In this document: positions 1 through 4,852 of the stretch, one piece after another
How the letters are laid out: every line of letters begins with the position of its first letter
Position numbering within the stretch: the stretch's first letter is position 1
Assembly (NCBI GenBank): GCA_003552485.1
Contig: PUMX01000493.1
Span: 1-7,725, forward strand
Source of the DNA: Candidatus Hydrogenedentota bacterium
GTDB taxonomy: Bacteria; Hydrogenedentota; Hydrogenedentia; Hydrogenedentales; SLHB01
Length of the DNA: 7,725 nucleotides
Direction: 5' to 3'
Made by a program: the position numbers and the translations under genes
Notes under the pieces: generated by a model
What the model was told of the DNA's origin: nothing
Database searches by the model: none
Seen by the model: only the letters and a program-made list of their open reading frames with translations

Positions 1-23
1 CTTCTATCCATTCCCGAAGCGAG

Positions 24-54
24 CATCTGAAGCTGTGAAAACAGATGTGAAAAC
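24..54. repeat. Overlapping inverted and direct short repeats
   Basis: CATCTG at 24-29 is the perfect inverted partner of CAGATG at 42-47 (12-base loop). Independently, TGTGAAAAC occurs twice as a direct repeat at 34-42 and 46-54, exactly 12 bases apart. There is no T-run directly after the hairpin, so it is not a convincing terminator. It could be a protein-binding site or chance. Confidence 0.4.
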
Positions 55-325
55 TCTTTCATTGGGTGCGGCCTCCACTTGATTCATGGACACCAATCGA
101 GTATACGGCCCACAGGCTGGCGACGCAAGCGATTCCAAGCGCCCCAACTAAGAACGAGCTGCGTTTTCCCAAGGCGCTCCTGGGTTTACGATCCAGGGTT
201 GCATACTGCGGCATTCAGCTTCAATGGAACCGGAGGCGGCTAGGTGGGATGAATCAATAGCGCCGTGTCTGGTTGCCGCGGAAGCGGACTCGGCGAGATC
301 GCCGAACCGCTCAGTCCGGCGTTTG

Positions 326-389
326 TTGGCGCCAAGAATTTTCCAGCGTTCGCGAGTGTTTGTTTCCGAGGTGGTTAGCAATGGCGCCA
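326..389. promoter_or_regulatory. Paired TGGCGCCA palindromes (candidate operator)
   Basis: The perfect 8-base palindrome TGGCGCCA occurs at 327-334 (extended to TTGGCGCCAA at 326-335) and again at 382-389, 55 bases apart. The second copy lies between the -35-like and -10 elements of the predicted ctpA promoter, where a repressor would block RNA polymerase. A third copy at 5171-5178 is inside coding sequence, so GC-rich chance is a real alternative. No cognate regulator is in the window. Confidence 0.4.
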
Positions 390-404
390 GCTATCTGGTA
401 TGAT
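375..404 (+). promoter_or_regulatory. Predicted sigma70-type promoter for the ctpA operon
   Basis: The -10 element is TATGAT (399-404), preceded by TG one base upstream (396-397), making an extended -10. A -35-like TTAGCA (375-380) lies 18 bases upstream and matches TTGACA at four of six positions. The predicted transcript would begin near 411, giving a leader of about 80 bases before the ctpA start at 491. No other comparably good promoter was seen in the first 490 bases. Confidence 0.55.
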
Positions 405-462
405 TGGAGAAGTCATGTGGCGTAAGCCAAATATTGTGGGTCAGCCGCTGGCGTGGACGAAA

Positions 463-485
463 GGCCGGATAGGCCCGGCCGGAGG
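463..485 (+). promoter_or_regulatory. GC hairpin abutting the ctpA Shine-Dalgarno
   Basis: GGCCGG (463-468) pairs perfectly with CCGGCC (475-480) around a 6-base loop. The next five bases, GGAGG (481-485), form a strong ribosome-binding site with a 5-base spacer to the ATG at 491. The ribosome site fixes the ctpA start. The directly adjacent stem could restrict ribosome access or protect the leader; either role is inference. Confidence 0.5.
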
Positions 486-490
486 ATATT

Positions 491-1915
491 ATGCGTAATT
501 CCCGCACTCATTTTGTGGCCTTGAGCGTGTTCCTTATCGGACTCGTGTTCGTGGTCGCCAATGGTTTCAGTAACCGCATCTTCGCGCAAGAAGACCAAGT
601 AGATGTTTATCGCAGTATTGCGCCCATCGGCGAGGTGTTGAACGAAATCATCGAGAATTATGTCGATGAACCCGACGTGGACGAGGTCGTCGAGGGCGCC
701 TTGATCGGCATGATGAACGCGCTGGACCGTCACAGTTCCTTCATTTCCGCTGAGATGTTGCGAGAGATGCGCCAAGAGACGGAAGGGCAGTTCGACGGTA
801 TTGGCGTGTCGATTCGAATGGACGACGACCAAAACATTACCGTGTTCCAGCCCATTGCGGGTTCGCCTGCGTCGAAGGCAGGCATTTACGCCGGCGATGT
901 CATCCTCGAGATCGACGGAGAGAGCACTTCGGGCTTTAGTTTGAGCGAAGCGGCGCAACGGATCCGGGGTCCCGAGGGCACGGTTGTCGAACTGAAGATA
1001 CTGCGTCCTGCTGACGAGCCCGGTATGGAGCCTGAGATCTTTGATGTCGAAATCGAACGCGGCAAGATTCCGATCGAGAGCATCCTTGAAGCCCGTGTGT
1101 TGGACGACGGTATCGGGTACATTCGCGTCAGCGACTTCAAAAAGCAGACCGCTCAAGAACTCACCGACAAAATCGAAGAATTTAAAGAAGAACAAGGCAT
1201 GCGTGCGTTGGTTCTTGATCTGCGTTGGAACCCGGGTGGGTTGCTCGGTGCGTCGAAAGACGTGGCCGAACTCTTTCTTCCCCGCAATACGCTGGTGACC
1301 TACACCAAGGGCCGCAAGCCTGGTTCCGGGGTGTTGGGCGACGATCTGCGCCTGGAAACCCAACGGCGCGCGATTCTGCCCGAGAATTTCCCAATCGTCG
1401 TTCTGGTCAACGAGAGCACGGCGAGCAGCGCCGAAATTGTTACGGGCGCTTTGCAGTACTGGGCGCGCGCCATCGTGGTCGGCGAAAAGACCTACGGCAA
1501 GGGTAGTGTGCAAACGGTGATCCCTTTGCGCCGGCCCGAGAATAGCGCGTTGCGCCTGACGACCGCGCATTACTACACGCCGGCCGATATTACCATCGAT
1601 GAGCAGGGCATCTTCCCGGATGTCGAGGTCGCCATGTCTCGGGAAAAGCAGCGCGAGTTGTTGCAGCAGATGATGGAGTCGTACCAAGATGACCCGGATC
1701 TCCGTCACGAGCAGAATCATGGCAGCGTCACGAATGACGAGGTCACCGAGGACACCGTCGAGGACGTGCAACTGAAGCGGGCTGTCGAGATTCTGCGTGA
1801 GGATGATGTCTGGGAGAATCTGCTCGAACGCTATCATCGGGATCCCAGCGAAACGCAGGTAGCCAAGGCGGAAGAGGAAGACGACGAAGCCGACGAAGCT
1901 GCGGCGAAAAACTAG
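491..1915 (+). CDS. ctpA: C-terminal processing peptidase (S41 family), exported
   Basis: This is a 474-residue S41-family serine protease of the CtpA/Prc type, which trims or degrades proteins in the periplasm or at the cell surface. Residues 1-32 look like a Sec signal or anchor: basic start, hydrophobic stretch about 8-23, possible cleavage after Ala32. A short helical segment (about 40-95, with LDRHSSF in place of the usual LDPHSS) precedes a PDZ domain (about 98-172) that binds substrate C-termini. The protease core follows, with DLRWNPGG at 243-250. The Ser/Lys/Gln catalytic set fits Ser312 (in TASSAEI), Lys337 and Gln341 (in YGKGSVQ); the 25- and 4-residue spacings are as in known CtpB/D1P enzymes. 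The C-terminal tail (about 455-474) is highly acidic and alanine-rich. The start is fixed by GGAGG five bases upstream. It is the first gene of the cluster, and rph starts on the base after its stop. Family is certain; the substrate is unknown. Confidence 0.94.
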   Translation: MRNSRTHFVALSVFLIGLVFVVANGFSNRIFAQEDQVDVYRSIAPIGEVLNEIIENYVDEPDVDEVVEGALIGMMNALDRHSSFISAEMLREMRQETEGQFDGIGVSIRMDDDQNITVFQPIAGSPASKAGIYAGDVILEIDGESTSGFSLSEAAQRIRGPEGTVVELKILRPADEPGMEPEIFDVEIERGKIPIESILEARVLDDGIGYIRVSDFKKQTAQELTDKIEEFKEEQGMRALVLDLRWNPGGLLGASKDVAELFLPRNTLVTYTKGRKPGSGVLGDDLRLETQRRAILPENFPIVVLVNESTASSAEIVTGALQYWARAIVVGEKTYGKGSVQTVIPLRRPENSALRLTTAHYYTPADITIDEQGIFPDVEVAMSREKQRELLQQMMESYQDDPDLRHEQNHGSVTNDEVTEDTVEDVQLKRAVEILREDDVWENLLERYHRDPSETQVAKAEEEDDEADEAAAKN

Positions 1916-2626
1916 ATGAGACCTGATAACCGCGCCAGCGACGCTTTGAGGGCGCTATCCTTCGAGCGGAGCTACACGAAGTTCGCCGACGGCGCCGTAT
2001 TGATTACAATGGGCGACACCAAGGTATTGTGCACCGCCTCGGTGGCGAATCAGGTTCCGGCCTTCTTGCAGGGCACGGGCGGAGGCTGGGTTACAGCGGA
2101 ATACAACATGCTGCCCGGTAGCACGCCGGATCGCGTCTCCCGCGACGCCTTCCGACGCGGGCGCGCCATGGAGATCAGCCGGTTCATTGGCCGGTCGTTG
2201 CGACCCGTTGTGGATTTGCACGCCTTGGGTGAACGGCAGATCAGCGTGGATTGTGATGTGCTGCAAGCCGACGGCGGAACCCGGAGCGCCGCCATCACCG
2301 GCGGGTTCGTAGCGCTCTATGATGCGTGCTCCGCCCTGGTCAACCGAAAAGAAATCGAACACTTCCCCATCTTGTATCAGTGTGCGGCTATCAGTGTCGG
2401 CATGGTCGAGGGCGAAGCGCGGTTGGATCTCGACTATCGGGAGGATTTCGTTGCCGACGTGGACATGAACGTGGCGGCGCAAAGCGATGGCGAATACTTG
2501 GGCCTGCAAGGCGCGAGCGAAGGCGAGTCGTTCTCCCGGCAACAGTTGGATCTGATGCTCAATCTCGCCGAAAAAGGCCTCAACGAGATATTTGCGCTGC
2601 AACGCGAGGCGCTCGGTCTTACATGA
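1916..2626 (+). CDS. rph: Ribonuclease PH
   Basis: RNase PH is a phosphorolytic 3'-5' exoribonuclease that trims nucleotides after the CCA end of tRNA precursors and acts in rRNA decay. At 236 residues the length is typical (E. coli about 238). Family motifs run in order: MRPDNR (1-6), GDTKVLCTASV (33-43), GWVTAEYNMLPGST (57-70), EISRFIGRSLRP (86-97), DCDVLQADGGTRSAAITGG (112-130) and VDMNVA (182-187). The phosphate-binding arginines correspond to Arg83 and Arg123, and the Asp pair near the active site to Asp177 and Asp183. Compared with the E. coli sequence from memory, the loop before Arg83 is three residues shorter and the tRNA-contacting Arg68 is Gly68, while Arg73 and Arg76 remain. The ATG directly follows the ctpA stop with no clear Shine-Dalgarno, suggesting translational coupling. 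Its TGA overlaps the rdgB ATG. Confidence 0.97.
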   Translation: MRPDNRASDALRALSFERSYTKFADGAVLITMGDTKVLCTASVANQVPAFLQGTGGGWVTAEYNMLPGSTPDRVSRDAFRRGRAMEISRFIGRSLRPVVDLHALGERQISVDCDVLQADGGTRSAAITGGFVALYDACSALVNRKEIEHFPILYQCAAISVGMVEGEARLDLDYREDFVADVDMNVAAQSDGEYLGLQGASEGESFSRQQLDLMLNLAEKGLNEIFALQREALGLT

Positions 2627-3222
2627 TCAAGACCCTTGTCATAGCTTCCAACAACCACGACAAGGCTGCCGAGCTCGCCGAATTGTTGCGCGATTTGCCG
2701 TGGCGCGTATGCAGTCTGGCGGAATTCAATGACTTGCCGCAGGAACCCGAGGAAACCGGGCAGACGTTTGAGGAAAACGCATTCTTGAAGGCCAGCTATT
2801 ATGCGGAGCGGCTGGGATTGCCTTGTGTCGCGGATGATTCGGGGCTGGAAGTTGACGCCCTGCACGGCGCGCCGGGCGTATTGTCAGCCCGCTACGCTGG
2901 TCCAGGGTGCAGTTACAACGACAACAACGCGAAGCTTCTGCGCGCCATGGAGGGCGTGCAGGACGCCGAACGGACGGCGCGCTTTGTGTGCTGCGCGGCC
3001 TTCGTCGGTCTTGACGACGTCCGCCATGTCGAGCGGGCGACGGTCGAGGGAAGAATCGCCCATGCCTGCCGGGGTAGTCATGGTTTCGGATATGATCCGC
3101 TCTTCATTCCCGAGGATCACACCCAGACATTTGGGGAAATGCCGCCGGAACGAAAGCACGAGTTGAGCCATCGCGGCCGGGCGTTCAGAAAGCTGAGAAG
3201 TTTCTTGGAAACATTGTCGTGA
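2623..3222 (+). CDS. rdgB: XTP/dITP (non-canonical purine NTP) pyrophosphatase
   Basis: This 199-residue HAM1/RdgB-family enzyme hydrolyses dITP, ITP and XTP to monophosphates plus pyrophosphate, keeping deaminated purines out of DNA and RNA. The length matches the family (about 195-205). Signature blocks: ASNN..K..E near the N-terminus (9-17), VADDSGLEVDAL (69-80) with the catalytic acidic pair at Asp71-Asp72, GFGYDPLFIP (154-163) and KHELSHRGRAF (178-188). The ATG at 2623 is chosen because the conserved (A/S)xNxxK motif begins within ten residues of it, although the frame stays open back to 2326 within rph. It overlaps the rph stop as ATGA. The nearest GAGG (2606-2609) is 13 bases from the start, too far to be a strong ribosome site, so coupling to rph translation is likely. 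rph-rdgB adjacency is common in bacteria, which supports both calls. Confidence 0.97.
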   Translation: MIKTLVIASNNHDKAAELAELLRDLPWRVCSLAEFNDLPQEPEETGQTFEENAFLKASYYAERLGLPCVADDSGLEVDALHGAPGVLSARYAGPGCSYNDNNAKLLRAMEGVQDAERTARFVCCAAFVGLDDVRHVERATVEGRIAHACRGSHGFGYDPLFIPEDHTQTFGEMPPERKHELSHRGRAFRKLRSFLETLS

Positions 3223-3303
3223 TCCGGACGATTCAGAGCGGATGGGAGCCGCTCGCGCCGAGGCTTGTCAATGGCTTGCGTCACCTGACGTTGGGGGAGG
3301 GTA
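3223..3303 (+). promoter_or_regulatory. rdgB-tsaC spacer with two hairpins and strong SD
   Basis: This is the only sizeable gap in the five-gene cluster. GAGCGG (3236-3241) pairs with CCGCTC (3249-3254) around seven bases. A smaller dyad, CGTCACCTGACG (3279-3290), lies just before the purine-rich ribosome site GGGGGAGGG (3293-3301), which ends two bases before the tsaC ATG. No T-run follows the first stem, so it is not an intrinsic terminator. A five-codon open frame, ATG at 3271 to TGA at 3286, also sits here. The stems may set relative expression or processing of the two halves of the operon; this is inference. Confidence 0.4.
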
Positions 3304-3924
3304 ATGCGAATAGTTTCGCCTGATGAGGCCGGATTGGCCACCGTCGCTAGCGCGCTACGCGCGGGAAAAGTGATCGCTTGTCCCACGGACACGGTCTATG
3401 GTCTGGCCGCCGACCCTTTCAACGAGGAGGCATTGGAGCGGTTATTCGCCATCAAAGAGCGCGATCCAGCTAACCCCGTGCTGCTTATCGTGGCGGCGCA
3501 GGACCAACTCGAACAGGTGGTCGAACACGTCTCCGAAACGGCGCAGCGGCTCATGGACCATTTCTGGCCGGGTCCCCTCTCGCTCGTCCTGCCTGGCCGG
3601 CCGTCATTACCCCATGCGATTATGCCGGAAACCACGAGGGTCTGTGTGCGGCAACCCGACTGCGATATCGCCCGCCGGTTGTGCGCGGCGGCGGGAATGC
3701 CCCTTACCTCGACTTCCGCCAACCGAACCGGGGAGCACCCAGCCCGAAGCGTCGACGAGATCGCGCTGCCAAACGTGCTCATGGCCGTGGATGGAGGGCC
3801 CCTGCCCTTCTCGAAGCCCAGCACCGTGTACGATCCGGAGTCCGGCGCCGTGCTGCGTGAAGGGGCCATCGACGCCGAAACATTGCAGGCCGTTGCTGCC
3901 GGGACTCCTCCACAATCCTCATGA
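3304..3924 (+). CDS. tsaC: Threonylcarbamoyl-AMP synthase (TsaC/YrdC, Sua5 family)
   Basis: The enzyme makes L-threonylcarbamoyl-adenylate from threonine, bicarbonate and ATP, the first step of the universal t6A37 modification of ANN-decoding tRNAs. At 206 residues it is the short single-domain TsaC form; there is no C-terminal Sua5 extension. Diagnostic motifs are PTDTVYGLAAD (27-37), the KERDPANP block (51-58), FWPGPLSLVLP (87-97), TSTSAN (135-140), and the C-terminal PSTVYD...VLREGAI (172-189). The start is supported by the GGGGGAGGG ribosome site and by the usual position of PTDT near residue 27. It overlaps rlmB by four bases (ATGA). The partners TsaB, TsaD and TsaE are not in the window. 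Some YrdC-family paralogues have other or unknown roles, but the complete motif set favours TsaC. Confidence 0.93.
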   Translation: MRIVSPDEAGLATVASALRAGKVIACPTDTVYGLAADPFNEEALERLFAIKERDPANPVLLIVAAQDQLEQVVEHVSETAQRLMDHFWPGPLSLVLPGRPSLPHAIMPETTRVCVRQPDCDIARRLCAAAGMPLTSTSANRTGEHPARSVDEIALPNVLMAVDGGPLPFSKPSTVYDPESGAVLREGAIDAETLQAVAAGTPPQSS

Positions 3925-4649
3925 ATGGCGCGGAACTCGTCATCGGCCGGATCCCTGTTCTGGAAGCGTTGAAGGCGCGTCGCCGCAAAGCGCGCAAGCT
4001 TCACTATTTGCGGTCCGCTAAAGGCTTGCAAGCGATTCTCGACGCGGCGGAAGGCATCCCGCGTCAGGCCAGCGAACGGCGCGAACTGGACCGCCTGAGC
4101 CGCGGAGAGAATAACCAGGGCGTGGTGCTAGAAGCGGCGCCGCTGCCGGTGGCGCGCTTGGAAACGTGGATCAAAGAATCCCTGCCGAGTGACGCCATTG
4201 TTGTGGTTCTGGACGGTGTCGAGGATCCGCATAACTTCGGCGCGATCGTGCGGTCAGCGTGCGCTTTTGGCGCTGTTGCGGCCGTTTTCGGGAAAGATCG
4301 CGCCGCGCCGCTGACGCCCGCCGCCCTGAAAAGCGCCGCAGGCGCCATGGAGTATGTCGACCTGGTCCAGGCGGCCAACCTCACACGCGCGTTACGCCTG
4401 ATGCAGAACGTTGGCTTCTGGGTCGCGGGCCTTGATGGCGGCGCCGAGCAAACATTGTGGCGCGTCGACTTGCGCGGCCGTGTGGCGCTGGTCATCGGCA
4501 GCGAAGGCAAAGGCATGCGCCGGCTCGTACGCGAGCAATGTGATTTCTTGCTGCGGATTCCGATAAGCGGTCCCATCGAATCGCTTAACGCGTCGACGGC
4601 GGCGGCGGCCGCGTTGGCTGAATGCGCCCGTCAACGGTCAGTTGACTGA
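3921..4649 (+). CDS. rlmB: 23S rRNA (guanosine-2'-O-)-methyltransferase, SpoU/TrmH family
   Basis: This 242-residue SPOUT-class methyltransferase matches RlmB (E. coli 243 residues), which methylates the ribose of G2251 in the 23S rRNA peptidyl-transferase region using S-adenosylmethionine. The N-terminal substrate-binding domain (about 4-75) starts with ELVIGRIPVLEAL. The knotted catalytic domain has motif 1 DPHNFGAIVRSACAFG (102-117, with Asn105 and Arg111), motif 2 VALVIGSEGKGM (188-199, Glu195) and motif 3 IPISGPIESLNAST (213-226, Ser221 and Asn223). These sit three residues before the corresponding E. coli positions. The start overlaps the tsaC stop, and no Shine-Dalgarno precedes it (the upstream bases are pyrimidine-rich), so translation probably depends on coupling. 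It is the last gene of the cluster and a terminator follows about 80 bases on. The related tRNA methyltransferase TrmH and other TrmH-family paralogues are the main alternatives for substrate. Confidence 0.92.
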   Translation: MNGAELVIGRIPVLEALKARRRKARKLHYLRSAKGLQAILDAAEGIPRQASERRELDRLSRGENNQGVVLEAAPLPVARLETWIKESLPSDAIVVVLDGVEDPHNFGAIVRSACAFGAVAAVFGKDRAAPLTPAALKSAAGAMEYVDLVQAANLTRALRLMQNVGFWVAGLDGGAEQTLWRVDLRGRVALVIGSEGKGMRRLVREQCDFLLRIPISGPIESLNASTAAAAALAECARQRSVD

Positions 4650-4707
4650 GGCCTTAAGGCGTCCGGGAGCGTTTGGGTTGGCGACTGAATAGGCCGGCTT
4701 GCCACAA

Positions 4708-4727
4708 CCCCTGCGGTAGTCCAGGGG
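4708..4727 (+). other. Hairpin preceding the rlmB terminator
   Basis: CCCCTG (4708-4713) pairs perfectly with CAGGGG (4722-4727) around an 8-base loop, ending two bases before the terminator stem. CCACA at 4702-4706, just 5' of it, could compete for the TGTGG strand (4743-4747) of the terminator. It may be a 3'-end stabilising stem of the operon transcript. Confidence 0.4.
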
Positions 4728-4729
4728 AT

Positions 4730-4753
4730 AACCACAAAATGATGTGGTTTTTT
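4730..4753 (+). terminator. Rho-independent terminator after rlmB
   Basis: AACCACA (4730-4736) pairs perfectly with TGTGGTT (4743-4749) around a 6-base loop. It runs into six consecutive T (4748-4753). Placement about 80 bases after the rlmB stop and 100 bases before the next gene fits the end of the five-gene operon. The stem is only 7 bp and moderately GC, so some read-through is possible. Confidence 0.75.
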
Positions 4754-4774
4754 GCTGCATGTTTGCGTTATCAT
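4747..4774 (+). promoter_or_regulatory. Weak candidate promoter for the HDOD gene
   Basis: TATCAT at 4769-4774 matches the -10 consensus at five of six positions. No good -35 lies upstream: the expected place (4747-4752) is GTTTTT, part of the terminator T-run. The predicted leader would be about 70 bases and contains a small GC hairpin, CCCGG/CCGGG (4817-4830). An alternative sigma factor or another start cannot be excluded. Confidence 0.3.
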
Positions 4775-4852
4775 TCCAGGCGTACAAGGGATGTTAGGTA
4801 AGGTTTCTGGTGGGGACCCGGTCTCCCGGGGGCAAAAGGGGCTTGTGACCTC

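Larger units (their letters stand above)
1..490. other. Upstream leader region, no convincing gene
   Basis: No reading frame here looks like protein. The longest open frames (66-260 on +, 148-381 on -) are 64 and 77 codons and have no recognisable motif, ribosome site or family-like composition. A frame open from the left edge (bases 2-82, 27 codons, stop TGA at 80-82) could be the tail of an upstream gene, but nothing supports that. No tRNA or rRNA-like fold was seen. What it does hold is a small repeat/hairpin at 24-54, two TGGCGCCA palindromes (327-334 and 382-389), an extended -10 promoter (375-404) and a hairpin next to the ctpA ribosome site. Confidence 0.6.

Noticed and set aside
66..381. 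Small open frames 66-260 (+) and 148-381 (-) in the leader
   Set aside because: They overlap each other, begin with weak starts, lack ribosome sites and do not look like protein families.
413..1837. 474-codon open frame on the minus strand opposite ctpA
   Set aside because: It is in exact codon register with ctpA. It is open only because ctpA lacks in-frame TTA, CTA and TCA codons over this stretch. The translation shows no family motif, and ctpA is unmistakable. The identical length to CtpA is coincidence.
1955..2602. 215-codon minus-strand frame opposite rph
   Set aside because: It has the same codon-register shadow effect, with no recognisable motifs.
2326..2622. N-terminal extension of rdgB into rph
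   Set aside because: The frame is open but lies within rph coding sequence. The conserved N-terminal motif of RdgB sits right after the ATG at 2623, and the family length fits 199 residues.
4651..4660. GCCTTAAGGC palindrome just after rlmB as a terminator or operator
   Set aside because: It is a 10-base self-complementary word with no loop and no T-run. The 4730-4753 stem is a far better terminator.
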